A DNA stretch of 35,892 bases from an uncultured Candidatus Saccharibacteria bacterium (GTDB taxonomy: Bacteria; Patescibacteriota; Saccharimonadia; Saccharimonadales; Saccharimonadaceae), in contig CAMYUU010000008.1 of the NCBI GenBank assembly GCA_947302355.1, positions 1 through 35,892 of the forward strand. The letters run 5' to 3'. The position numbers and the translations under genes are program-made. How positions within the stretch are numbered: position 1 is the first letter of the stretch; the number at the start of each line of letters is the position of its first letter. Below are positions 15,875 through 22,827 of this stretch, in pieces. The notes below the pieces were generated by a model. It saw only the letters and a program-made list of their open reading frames with translations. It was not told the DNA's origin and searched no databases.

Positions 15875-16834
15875 ATGGCGAAGAAAAAAATTTTCACAAA
15901 AAAGCAGCTTCAAGAATTGTCAGCAGAAGAAATCATAGATATGCTCCAGCATAAGAATTATTCTTTGCTGGCTACTCTCGGTGCTGAAAATTTGAGAAAA
16001 GAGATGGTCCCAGTTGGTAAGGCTTGCAACGCAGCGATCAACTACTTTTTCAGAACGACTGGCCCTAAAAGTGATTCAGCTAAGCATACTAAGGCAGCTA
16101 GAAAAAAGCTGGTTAAAGTTTTGTCCAATATTACGCCGGGGTCTTACCATGGAATGCCAAAAGACAAGAAAGATGGCTTAGTCGTAGGTTTTAATCATCC
16201 TTCACTCGGTGAAATTGCACGTATTTTAACTATGAAGATCGATATCATGGGCGAAAAGCCAATGTATTTTCCGGTTAATTTGCCATGGTATGAGGCCTTA
16301 GCGCCAAATTATGACCGCATCAAGCGTCTTGGCATTATTATTACGCCCACTATTACGCCTACAACTTGGCAAAAGATAGGGCTAAAAGAAGGGGCATTTC
16401 TCTACGAACAGGGTCGGCGCTTAAAACACGATTTTAGGAATATTTATATCGATTTGTCGCATGATGCATTGGCTCAAGGTGGAGTCGTCTTTGTCGCCCC
16501 TTCGGCCACCCGTCAGACTACAGTTTTTAAAAATGAGCAAGTTTACAAAAAAGATGAAGAGATTATTCCGACAATGTCTATGCTAGCAGTAAAGTTATAT
16601 AAAGACCCCAAAATGAAGTGTGATTTTCTGCCGATGGCCGTTTTGCCTCCTAGAGGATATAAAAAAGGGCTGAATTTTGGAAAGAAATATCGATTAATTC
16701 CCGGAAAGATTATGACAGCCGACTATATTCGTAAAAAATATTTCAAGACGAAAAATCCAAAACGCCTTGAAGGGTTTGACTACGATTTTCATCAACGAAT
16801 TGCAGACGAATTACCAAAAGATTTCTGGTATTAG
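15875..16834 (+). CDS. PlsC-like acyltransferase family protein (tentative)
   Basis: 319 residues without membrane helices. FNHPSLGE places His108 and Glu113 in the pattern of the HX4D/E active site of glycerolipid acyltransferases. GGVVFVAPSATR at about residue 208 sits where those enzymes have FPEGTRS, and FLPMAVLPPRGY resembles the fourth block. The glutamate in place of aspartate and the altered third block make this a divergent member at best. If correct, it would acylate lysophospholipid or a glycolipid, fitting the acyl-CoA ligase, cdsA and pgsA genes near 32-35 kb. Own leaderless-type promoter, and the next gene also has its own. Confidence 0.5.
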   Translation: MAKKKIFTKKQLQELSAEEIIDMLQHKNYSLLATLGAENLRKEMVPVGKACNAAINYFFRTTGPKSDSAKHTKAARKKLVKVLSNITPGSYHGMPKDKKDGLVVGFNHPSLGEIARILTMKIDIMGEKPMYFPVNLPWYEALAPNYDRIKRLGIIITPTITPTTWQKIGLKEGAFLYEQGRRLKHDFRNIYIDLSHDALAQGGVVFVAPSATRQTTVFKNEQVYKKDEEIIPTMSMLAVKLYKDPKMKCDFLPMAVLPPRGYKKGLNFGKKYRLIPGKIMTADYIRKKYFKTKNPKRLEGFDYDFHQRIADELPKDFWY

Positions 16835-16844
16835 TATCGGCTTA

Positions 16845-16853
16845 TGATATAAT
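16845..16853 (+). promoter_or_regulatory. Extended -10 (TGA-TATAAT), leaderless type
   Basis: TG 16845-16846 and TATAAT 16848-16853, 7 nt before the ATG at 16861; no SD. Confidence 0.6.
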
Positions 16854-16860
16854 CATAAGC

Positions 16861-18609
16861 ATGAACGATGAAGATGGGCAGTATTTTTATCATCCACTAG
16901 AGAATATTGAAGAAACCGAAGTTTTTTATGAAGCCATAGGTAGGGAACATTTGACGAAATCCGTTTCCGCCGAGCGCCCCTATACTTATTGGACTATTGA
17001 ATTATATGATCAAAAAAATGGTATACGAGGTGGTGGTGGACTAGGCGTGCTCGCAGCCGATACAAGAAGAGTTGCCGATCAAATGTCAGTACCTTTTGTA
17101 CTAATCACACCCTTTTATCCTTCCGAATCGCATCAAATGCTGCGCGATCGTACTGTATATGAGCAGCAAGTAAAAGCCGACTATCACAAATTTGGTTTTA
17201 AGTTTGTAGACAAGGTGAATATCAAGACAAAACACGGGCTATGTCACCTAGATGTTATCGAGAAAAAGTTCAACACCACAAGGATTATCGCCGTTACAGA
17301 GCCTAATTTTGGTGAACTTTATTCGAATACGAGTGGTTCCGATCATCGTCTATACCAGGAGGTCTCATTAGGTTTTGGTGGATATGCCGCACTTAAGTTG
17401 ATAGGACTAAAACCTGCTATTATTCATCTGAATGAAGTGGCTACCTTTTTTGCGGCACTTGCTAGGTTAGACGAGCTGGCTTCTAACGGCATGGATTTCT
17501 ATGAAGCTGTAGTGTATACACGCAAGCACACTTTATACACTAATCACACGCTCGTGCAAGCCGCTGAAGCTGAGTTTTCCTATAGTCAGTTTGAAGAGTT
17601 TGTTTTTCCGAATCTTAAATCATTAGCCGTTAAAAAATGGCTTTCTGACAAGTTTACCAATGAAAAGATTCGCCTGTCTTCTGTTACTATAGAAATTGCT
17701 GAGCTTCGCTCGGGCGTATCTAAATTACATGCTAGAGTTGCAAATTATCATGATATCGCAGGGAACAAAGTCAAGTTTAAAGCGATTACTAACGGCGTAG
17801 ACATGAATAAATGGATGTTGCCTAGCCTGTATGCATTTTACCAAGAGATTGGTCTAGTTAATCAATTTGGGATGCCTTCGTCGAATTATACAGAATTGTT
17901 ACCCTCATTTGATTCTGATACCATCAGAAAATTCAAGAAAGAGGGTCGTGAGAAGCTTAATGGTATTTTAAAGAATCGTCCAGATCAAAACAATAATATT
18001 CTCAAGTTTTCAAAAGATGATTTCATTTTTACGTTTAAACGTCGTTTTGCCGACTATAAGCGCCCTGATTTGCCCTTTAGTGACCCAGTGCGATTAAGAA
18101 ACATCTTAGAATCTCGCGATGCACATTATATTATTACTGGTAGAGTACACACTGGCGACCAGAATATGTTGCATAAACTATACGCTTTACTTTCTGAAGT
18201 TGATCATGACGATTATTTGCGTACACACGTGCATTATTTATCCGATTATGATGAGGATTTGGCTTATGGACTTTCTTGTGGATCCAATACGGTCATTAAC
18301 ATTCCAATTGTGGGGCTAGAAGCTTGTGGTACTTCATGGATGAAAGATGTGGCAAATCTTGGTATTTTGATTTCTACTCATGATGGTGGCGTGGCTGACG
18401 CTTCAGTCAATTCTTATCTCAATGTATCCGGCAGTGATGAATCAGAGGAGCTCGATATGCTATATCAACGCATGGAAGAGTCTATTGCGATTTGGGAGAA
18501 TGATTACGACTTGGAGTACAACGTTCAACGTCAGCTCGAGAATTTCTTGCCAATTGTTTCAGGCGCTAGGATGATGAAAGATTATCTTGACTATTTGTTT
18601 CCCAAGTAG
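16861..18609 (+). CDS. Alpha-glucan phosphorylase-like protein (GT35 family)
   Basis: 582 residues, shorter than the 700-840 of typical glycogen phosphorylases. Family blocks appear in order: GGGGLGVLAADTRR near residue 58, IIHLNEVATFF, YTNHTLVQAAEAEFS, VSKLHARVA, ITNGVDMNKWMLP, and GLEACGTSWMKDVANLG with Lys495 at the pyridoxal-phosphate position. Phosphorylases release glucose-1-phosphate from alpha-glucans. The catalytic core looks intact, but several block residues differ from the standard (ACGTSWMK for ASGTGNMK), so substrate specificity may differ. Cytoplasmic. Together with the GH97 enzyme it hints at alpha-glucan use. A terminator follows at once. Confidence 0.82.
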   Translation: MNDEDGQYFYHPLENIEETEVFYEAIGREHLTKSVSAERPYTYWTIELYDQKNGIRGGGGLGVLAADTRRVADQMSVPFVLITPFYPSESHQMLRDRTVYEQQVKADYHKFGFKFVDKVNIKTKHGLCHLDVIEKKFNTTRIIAVTEPNFGELYSNTSGSDHRLYQEVSLGFGGYAALKLIGLKPAIIHLNEVATFFAALARLDELASNGMDFYEAVVYTRKHTLYTNHTLVQAAEAEFSYSQFEEFVFPNLKSLAVKKWLSDKFTNEKIRLSSVTIEIAELRSGVSKLHARVANYHDIAGNKVKFKAITNGVDMNKWMLPSLYAFYQEIGLVNQFGMPSSNYTELLPSFDSDTIRKFKKEGREKLNGILKNRPDQNNNILKFSKDDFIFTFKRRFADYKRPDLPFSDPVRLRNILESRDAHYIITGRVHTGDQNMLHKLYALLSEVDHDDYLRTHVHYLSDYDEDLAYGLSCGSNTVINIPIVGLEACGTSWMKDVANLGILISTHDGGVADASVNSYLNVSGSDESEELDMLYQRMEESIAIWENDYDLEYNVQRQLENFLPIVSGARMMKDYLDYLFPK

Positions 18610-18621
18610 TATACTATTGAC

Positions 18622-18644
18622 AAGTCTGGTATCAGACTTTTTTT
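18622..18644 (+). terminator. Rho-independent terminator between the phosphorylase gene and secE
   Basis: AAGTCTG (18622-18628), loop GTAT, CAGACTT (18633-18639), then T's to 18644. A TTGACA at 18617-18622 lies just upstream and might be a -35 box for secE, with TTTAAT at 18642-18647 as a weak -10 (19-bp spacer); if so, terminator and promoter are interleaved. Confidence 0.75.
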
Positions 18645-18660
18645 AATAGTAAGGAGTAAG

Positions 18661-19041
18661 ATGGCAAAAGTCACAAGGATTAAGGCAAAGGATTCTACTT
18701 CTCGCGACGATGAATCGGATGCGCCGGCTATTACGCGCAAAAAGATTACTGTCGAAGATAAGAAATCCGCTAAAGCAAAGCAAAAATCCATTAAGAAAGC
18801 TGAGAAAAAACTTGCTAAGTCTGAATCAGGGAAAAAACCTTTTATTCTGATCCGACCATTTGTATATTTATGGAGGTATCTAAGAGGTGCCTGGCATGAA
18901 ATCAGGCAAGTGCGTTGGCCAAACCGAAAAGCAACATGGAAAATGGTGTTTGCGGTATTGGTGTATACAGCGTTTTTCATGATACTGATTTTGTTACTAG
19001 ATATGTTGTTTACTTGGTTATTTAATTTAATATTAGGATAA
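18661..19041 (+). CDS. secE: Preprotein translocase subunit SecE
   Basis: 126 residues: a long charged head (about residues 1-65, rich in Lys, Glu and Ser) followed by the conserved SecE core WRYLRGAWHEIRQVRWPNRK and one transmembrane helix (about residues 98-122). SecE clamps the SecY channel in the inner membrane. The head is longer than in single-helix SecE proteins of Firmicutes (about 60 residues). AAGGAG at 18651-18656 supports the start. nusG follows after 9 nt with its own GGAG, the usual secE-nusG pair. Confidence 0.95.
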   Translation: MAKVTRIKAKDSTSRDDESDAPAITRKKITVEDKKSAKAKQKSIKKAEKKLAKSESGKKPFILIRPFVYLWRYLRGAWHEIRQVRWPNRKATWKMVFAVLVYTAFFMILILLLDMLFTWLFNLILG

Positions 19042-19050
19042 GGAGATAAT

Positions 19051-19599
19051 ATGGCAGTTAACAGATATGATGATAGAAGGGCTTGGTACGCGATTTCCAC
19101 GTATTCAGGCTACGAAGACAAGGTGGCTGATTCAATCAACCAGCGTACTGGCACCGTTGAAATGGCTAATAAAATTTTCGAGGCGATTGTACCTAAAGAA
19201 AAGCAAATTGAAATTAAGAATGGTAAACGCAAAATCGTAGATCGTAAAATTCTGCAAGGCTATGTACTTGTAGATATGAAGCTATCTGATGAAACTTGGT
19301 ATATCATCCGCAACACCCCTGGTGTAACTGGTTTTATCGGTACTGGCACACAGCCAACTCCAGTTTCAGAAAAAGAGATTGCTAAGATCAAAAAGCGCAT
19401 GGGCGTTGAGGATCCTAAGTTTTCGGTTAAATATGAAGTCGGTGAGGTAGTTTCAATTACCGATGGACCATTTAAAGGCTTCGATGGCTCGATAGCGGAG
19501 ATTGATGCCGCTAAGGGCAAACTAAAGGTAATGGTGTCAATGTTTGGCCGCGAAACACCCGTCGAGCTTGATGCGTTACAGGTAAAACAATTAAACTAA
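19051..19599 (+). CDS. nusG: Transcription termination/antitermination factor NusG
   Basis: 182 residues. The N-terminal NGN domain (RAWYAISTYSGYEDKVADSI to about residue 115) contacts RNA polymerase, and the C-terminal KOW domain is read from VGEVVSITDGPFKGFDGSI onward. NusG sets elongation rate and couples transcription to translation or Rho. IKNGKRKIVDRKILQGYVLV is the standard linker of the NGN domain. GGAG at 19042-19045 precedes the ATG. Located between secE and rplK as in most bacteria. Confidence 0.97.
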   Translation: MAVNRYDDRRAWYAISTYSGYEDKVADSINQRTGTVEMANKIFEAIVPKEKQIEIKNGKRKIVDRKILQGYVLVDMKLSDETWYIIRNTPGVTGFIGTGTQPTPVSEKEIAKIKKRMGVEDPKFSVKYEVGEVVSITDGPFKGFDGSIAEIDAAKGKLKVMVSMFGRETPVELDALQVKQLN

Positions 19600-19622
19600 T
19601 AACTTTACTTTTTTAGGTTTTT

Positions 19623-19654
19623 TGTTATAATTTAAGAGTTACGCACTAGAAAGG
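19623..19654 (+). promoter_or_regulatory. Extended -10 (TGT-TATAAT) and SD for rplK
   Basis: TG 19623-19624 and TATAAT 19626-19631; then AGAAAGG at 19648-19654 before the ATG at 19664. rplK therefore can be transcribed independently of secE-nusG, with a leader of about 25 nt. Confidence 0.6.
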
Positions 19655-19663
19655 TTAATTTTT

Positions 19664-20092
19664 ATGGCAGAAAAGAAAGTAATTGGAAATCTTAAATTAC
19701 GTATTCCAGCAGGACGCGCTACGGCGGGTCCTCCAGTAGGTTCTACTCTTGGTCAATGGGGTCTAAATATGATGGATTTCATCAATCCATTTAATGAGGC
19801 TACCAAAGGTTTAATGGGAAAGAATGTAATTGTGCACATTCGTGTTTTTGATGATCGTTCATTCGACTGGAAGAGCCTAGGTCAGCCAGTGGATGATTTG
19901 ATTCGTGAAGCCATCAAGATTGATAAGGGTTCAGGTAAGCCTAATGTTGATAAGGTCGGTAAGATTACCAAAGCTCAACTTCAGGAAATCGCCGAGAAGA
20001 AGATGGACCAGCTTAACGCTGTCGATATCGAAGGTGCAATTAAAATTGTTGCTGGCACTGCACGTTCAATGGGCGTTGAAGTCGTAGAGTAA
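19664..20092 (+). CDS. rplK: 50S ribosomal protein L11
   Basis: 142 residues, the normal L11 length. It begins with the RNA-independent N-terminal domain containing LRIPAGRATAGPPVGSTLGQWG and the proline-rich PPVG hinge, and ends with the 23S rRNA-binding domain (GKITKAQLQEIAEKKMDQLNA, IKIVAGTARSMGVEV). L11 forms the GTPase-associated centre with L10 and L12. In most bacteria rplA follows at once. Here a terminator and two unrelated genes separate rplK from rplA. Confidence 0.97.
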   Translation: MAEKKVIGNLKLRIPAGRATAGPPVGSTLGQWGLNMMDFINPFNEATKGLMGKNVIVHIRVFDDRSFDWKSLGQPVDDLIREAIKIDKGSGKPNVDKVGKITKAQLQEIAEKKMDQLNAVDIEGAIKIVAGTARSMGVEVVE

Positions 20093-20103
20093 ATATTCTT
20101 TTC

Positions 20104-20134
20104 AAAAAAATACTCCGCATGGGGGTATTTTTTT
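20104..20134 (+). terminator. Rho-independent terminator after rplK
   Basis: AAAAAAATACTCC at 20104-20116 pairs (one G-T pair) with GGGGTATTTTTTT at 20122-20134. It isolates rplK from the downstream orphan gene. Confidence 0.8.
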
Positions 20135-20145
20135 GATGGCTACGC

Positions 20146-20173
20146 TTGACCTATCCCGTATTTATGTTATAAT
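20146..20173 (+). promoter_or_regulatory. Promoter TTGACC - 16 bp - TATAAT with TG extension, for orphan gene A
   Basis: -35 TTGACC 20146-20151, TG at 20165-20166 and TATAAT 20168-20173. Both boxes are near-consensus. The predicted start of transcription, about 20180, would exclude the GTG at 20179. Confidence 0.7.
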
Positions 20174-20211
20174 TAGGGGTGGCAATATTGGTCCTAGAGA
20201 ATAGGGAAAAC

Positions 20212-20670
20212 ATGACCAAAATGCGGAACATTCCCAAAAAGGAAGTGCAGATCGACCAGCTGATTATCTTGTGGTACGAATACCATGAGTCCTACAGCGC
20301 GTTGTACCGGGAGTATTTGGAGCTGATTAGTCAGGAGGCTAATCAAAATAATGGCAAGAAGCGTCCAGCGAAGCTCATGACTAGTGAGTATCGTCCCAGT
20401 TGGGCTACTTTTCTCTTGAAAGAGAGCGAAGCTGAGGCTAGGTCTTTCCTTGCTGGTAAGCGTAGTAATACTATTTCTACGATTGTTAGGGATGGCCATG
20501 CTGGCAGCATCGAATTCTTAATTCAGAATCTTCGCTCCGTTTTGCCGGATTGGCATTGGTGGAATAAAGCTAGCTCTAAAGGTAGCACTAACTTTAGCCC
20601 TATCCCATTTTCCCGTAGTGGGGGCCGTCATTCTAGTTCCTATTCACGCGTGACCTGGCTCTCCGATTAA
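20212..20670 (+). CDS. Uncharacterised protein A in the rplK-rplA gap
   Basis: 152 residues from the ATG at 20212, which has AGGGA upstream; an in-frame GTG at 20179 would add 11 residues but sits only 5 nt from the -10 box. I do not recognise the family. It is soluble, with no signal peptide or helix of membrane type. The N-terminal half looks helical (LIILWYEYHESYSALYREYL), the tail is Ser/Gly/Trp-rich (WHWWNKASSKGSTN). A motif YRPSWATFL...A...L followed by a helical stretch resembles YPKWARFL...A...L in the gene at 20885, so the two may be paralogues. It has its own promoter and terminator and lies where bacteria normally have rplK-rplA directly joined. Recent acquisition or a clade-specific gene are both possible. 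Confidence 0.65.
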   Translation: MTKMRNIPKKEVQIDQLIILWYEYHESYSALYREYLELISQEANQNNGKKRPAKLMTSEYRPSWATFLLKESEAEARSFLAGKRSNTISTIVRDGHAGSIEFLIQNLRSVLPDWHWWNKASSKGSTNFSPIPFSRSGGRHSSSYSRVTWLSD

Positions 20671-20689
20671 TCTGTCACCTTTTTGTTGA

Positions 20690-20713
20690 GCCCCGCCTAA
20701 CTTCAGGCGGGGC
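20690..20713 (+). terminator. GC-rich hairpin after orphan gene A
   Basis: GCCCCGCCT (20690-20698) and AGGCGGGGC (20705-20713) form a perfect 9-bp stem with a 6-nt loop. The T-rich stretch comes about 12 nt later (to 20735), so termination may be less standard. Confidence 0.6.
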
Positions 20714-20752
20714 GCTTCGTTATAGTTATTTTTTGTCCGACAATTCCACTTA

Positions 20753-20781
20753 TTGACAAAGCGTCAAATCATTGGTATAAT
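20753..20781 (+). promoter_or_regulatory. Perfect consensus promoter for orphan gene B
   Basis: TTGACA at 20753-20758, exactly 17 bp, then TATAAT at 20776-20781 with the TG extension at 20773-20774. This is the closest match to the sigma-70 ideal in the window, better than that of any ribosomal-protein gene here. Confidence 0.85.
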
Positions 20782-20787
20782 ATAATG

Positions 20788-20884
20788 ACTTGATTAAAAA
20801 TCAAGCTTAAGTACATTTCGGATTCGGAGCAAGAAAGGAGGCAAAAATCTATCAGCCGTAAAGGCCACGAGGAAAGGAGCAAAA
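20788..20884 (+). promoter_or_regulatory. About 97-nt leader with 5' hairpin and two Shine-Dalgarno sites
   Basis: CTTGAT/ATCAAG with a 5-nt loop lies at about 20789-20805, at the likely 5' end of the transcript. AAAGGAGG at 20834-20841 is a full SD without a standard start codon behind it; only ATC codons follow, the nearer opening a four-codon frame that ends at TAA 20859-20861. AAAGGAG at 20873-20879 serves the GTG at 20885. Confidence 0.5.
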
Positions 20885-21181
20885 GTGGCCAAGAAGCAAA
20901 GACTGTCCTCCACAGAGGTCAGCAGTGCACGCACGACCCTACTGGCGTATTACAACGCCTATGGGCCGAAGTATCGATTCCTTCTCGAGGCCCTTCCTAA
21001 GGGTGTGAGTAGTAAGGAATTTTACCCCAAGTGGGCCCGTTTTCTTAGGGCTCCCAGTAGGGGTAAAGCCCAGATGATACTTCGCGACATGGATAAGCAG
21101 ACTTTGAAGTTTGCATACAACCATGCCGATGAGATCGTCAAGCTGATCGCTGATCTCGAAGCGGCGGTTCAGTCTTCCTAG
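20885..21181 (+). CDS. Uncharacterised small protein B in the rplK-rplA gap
   Basis: 98 residues from GTG at 20885, 5 nt after AAAGGAG. Not recognised. Basic head (MAKKQRLSSTE), then mostly helical sequence: LLAYYNAYGPKYRFLLEALP, FYPKWARFLRA and a C-terminal amphipathic stretch FAYNHADEIVKLIADLEAAV. No signal peptide or membrane helix. The P-x-W-A-x-F-L block and the flanking helix pattern are shared with the protein at 20212. By hand count 62 of its first 110 bases are G or C, against 48 of the first 110 in rplK, so its composition is richer than its neighbour's. The consensus promoter and strong SD predict abundant expression. A DNA-, RNA- or ribosome-associated role would be a guess. Confidence 0.7.
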   Translation: MAKKQRLSSTEVSSARTTLLAYYNAYGPKYRFLLEALPKGVSSKEFYPKWARFLRAPSRGKAQMILRDMDKQTLKFAYNHADEIVKLIADLEAAVQSS

Positions 21182-21213
21182 CCTGCCATTTCGGCTGCTC
21201 CGTTTCACCCTTG

Positions 21214-21240
21214 GGGCGAGCGCTCGTTGCTCGCCCTTTT
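21214..21240 (+). terminator. Rho-independent terminator after orphan gene B
   Basis: GGGCGAGC (21214-21221) and GCTCGCCC (21229-21236) with a 7-nt loop, then TTTT. Typical GC-rich form. Confidence 0.8.
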
Positions 21241-21263
21241 CGTTTGCAAAAAATAGTTGTTTT

Positions 21264-21272
21264 TGTTATAAT
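21264..21272 (+). promoter_or_regulatory. Extended -10 (TGT-TATAAT) for rplA
   Basis: TG 21264-21265 and TATAAT 21267-21272. rplA starts 65 nt later, so a leader of about 57 nt is made. Confidence 0.65.
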
Positions 21273-21291
21273 ATAGATATTAATTTAATAA

Positions 21292-21322
21292 TGGTTGGGA
21301 GAGCTTTTGCTCGTTATTACCA
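21292..21322 (+). promoter_or_regulatory. Leader hairpin of rplA, candidate L1 autoregulatory site
   Basis: TGGT (21292-21295) pairs with ACCA (21319-21322), and GAGC (21301-21304) with GCTC (21309-21312), leaving internal loops with a GGGA segment. L1 represses its own mRNA in many bacteria through a hairpin with loops like its 23S site. The match here is by shape only. Confidence 0.3.
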
Positions 21323-21336
21323 CAGAAAGGATTAAA

Positions 21337-22239
21337 ATGGCCGAAGAAGAGGTCAAAGCTACTGAAAATGTAGAAGTTAATGAAACAAAAGTTAAAGAAC
21401 AGGAGACTTTTGCTAAGTCCGGCAAAAAGTCTAAAAAACATATAGAAGAAGTCAAGGCCGAAGAAGAACGCCAAGCTCGTAAACTTGAGCGCAAAGCGGA
21501 AGAAGCTGCCGTTAAGCCAAAAGGGGCTGCTCCTATCACGCGTCCAAAGATTGAGCGTCGAGGCAAAAAGTATCAGGAAATGGCTAAGTTGGTAGAGAAG
21601 GGTAAGGTCTATGGCCTTAAAGATGCTATCGATCTCGCCATCAAGACTAACCCTACTAAGTTTGATGCTAGCGTTGAAATTCACGCACGTTTAAGTGTGG
21701 ATCCACGTCAGGCTGATCAAAATATCCGCACCACAATTGTATTGCCTAATGGTAATGGTAAGAGTGTGCGCGTAGCTGTATTTGCGCCACTAGATGTGTG
21801 TAAAACTGCTAAGGCAGCTGGCGCTGATATTGCCGAAGACGAAGAGTTCCTTAAGCGCCTTGAAAAAGGAACTATCGACTTCGATGTCTTAATCTCCACC
21901 CCACAATACATGCCAAAGCTTGGTAAATTTGCTCGTTTGCTTGGCCCGAAAGGCTTGATGCCGAATCCAAAGGCTGGTACCGTTACTATGGACGTCGAGA
22001 AGGCTGTAAAAGAATCTAAGGCTGGTAAGGTTGAATACCGCGTAGACAAGCAATCAATCGTTCATATCGGTGTAGGTAAAATCTCATTTGGGACCGACAA
22101 ATTGCTTGAGAACGCCAACACCTTCTTTGAGAGCCTAAAGGCCCAAAAGCCTGCCTCTCTTAAGGGTTCCTATGTGAAGTCGGTATTTATTACTACCACG
22201 ATGGGGCCTTCCATAGCTGTGGAAAATCTGTATAATTAA
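21337..22239 (+). CDS. rplA: 50S ribosomal protein L1 with a long charged N-terminal extension
   Basis: 300 residues from the ATG at 21337, supported by AGAAAGG upstream; typical L1 has about 230. Residues 1-75 are an added Lys/Glu-rich segment with no Cys or Trp (KAEEERQARKLERKAEEAAV looks like coiled coil). The L1 core begins at about RRGKKYQEMAKLV and continues with FDASVEIHARLSVDPRQADQ, RTTIVLPNGNGKS, LGPKGLMPNPKAGTVT and IGVGKISFG. L1 binds 23S rRNA and forms the mobile stalk at the E site. The last codons, LYN-stop, contain the -10 box of the next gene. Confidence 0.95.
   Translation: MAEEEVKATENVEVNETKVKEQETFAKSGKKSKKHIEEVKAEEERQARKLERKAEEAAVKPKGAAPITRPKIERRGKKYQEMAKLVEKGKVYGLKDAIDLAIKTNPTKFDASVEIHARLSVDPRQADQNIRTTIVLPNGNGKSVRVAVFAPLDVCKTAKAAGADIAEDEEFLKRLEKGTIDFDVLISTPQYMPKLGKFARLLGPKGLMPNPKAGTVTMDVEKAVKESKAGKVEYRVDKQSIVHIGVGKISFGTDKLLENANTFFESLKAQKPASLKGSYVKSVFITTTMGPSIAVENLYN
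22229..22236 (+). promoter_or_regulatory. TG-TATAAT promoter embedded in the last codons of rplA
   Basis: TATAAT at 22231-22236 is the Tyr-Asn codon pair before the rplA stop. Six nt separate it from the ATG at 22243, the spacing seen at other leaderless starts here. Confidence 0.5.
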
Positions 22240-22242
22240 AGC

Positions 22243-22827
22243 ATGGAATATTTGGAGCAAATCAAGGCAAAATTTGAGGGGATGCCACTTTATGAGCTAC
22301 TAATCATGTCGGGGCTTGGCCTAGCATTAATGTTGTTCGGCTATCGCATTAAGAAAATTGCCTTCTTCATTATTTGGTTCTTGATTGGCTATAATTTAAT
22401 GATGTTTCTGATGCCGATGCTAAATAATATGGTGCCAGAAATCGCCGGAAGTGAACTTTATCAGATTCTGCTACCGATTGCAGGTGGACTTCTGTTAGCT
22501 CTGCTTGGATTTTCGATTGAGAAAGTGTGTGTGGCTGGTATTTGCTTCTTTCTCGTTATGATAATTACTGTACAGTATTTTGGCACAGAGATACCGACCC
22601 TTGCAATTGGAGCAATCATCGGCGTAGTAGCAGGAGCCGCTGCCAATATGATGATGAAGCCAGCCATCATAATTGCAACGGCGCTAGCTGGAGCCTATGC
22701 GCTCACTGTGGCGCTGCTAAACATCTTCCCGGTGCTTGATTCTGGAATCCTATATTTCCCATTGATTGGCGCATTCACTCTACTTGGATCGATATTCCAA
22801 TTTGTCACCACTAAGCATGTCTCTTAA
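22243..22827 (+). CDS. Seven-helix membrane protein of unknown function (DUF4203/TMEM198-like)
   Basis: 194 residues with about seven hydrophobic helices and very short loops, starting after a short amphipathic head. Gly-rich helices such as LLIMSGLGLALMLFGYRIKK and LAIGAIIGVVAGAAANMMMKP resemble the TM7S3/TM198-like (DUF4203) fold, but the match is only by pattern. It is inserted between rplA and rplJ, which are usually adjacent. Its start is 3 nt after the rplA stop, and a separate leaderless-type promoter is possible. Its stop codon lies inside the stem of the palindrome at 22824-22908. Confidence 0.7.
   Translation: MEYLEQIKAKFEGMPLYELLIMSGLGLALMLFGYRIKKIAFFIIWFLIGYNLMMFLMPMLNNMVPEIAGSELYQILLPIAGGLLLALLGFSIEKVCVAGICFFLVMIITVQYFGTEIPTLAIGAIIGVVAGAAANMMMKPAIIIATALAGAYALTVALLNIFPVLDSGILYFPLIGAFTLLGSIFQFVTTKHVS

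Noticed and set aside
15522-15938. Plus-strand reading frame of 138 codons across the tRNA and hairpin element, with a counterpart on the minus strand
   Set aside because: It covers tRNA-Gln and the palindromes; the VGLEPTNVGTRTRC segment is the usual translation of a tRNA gene read on the wrong strand. No SD or coding pattern.
18617-18647. secE promoter TTGACA - 19 bp - TTTAAT
   Set aside because: Spacing is long and the -10 weak, and it overlaps a clear terminator; kept only as a remark on the terminator entry.
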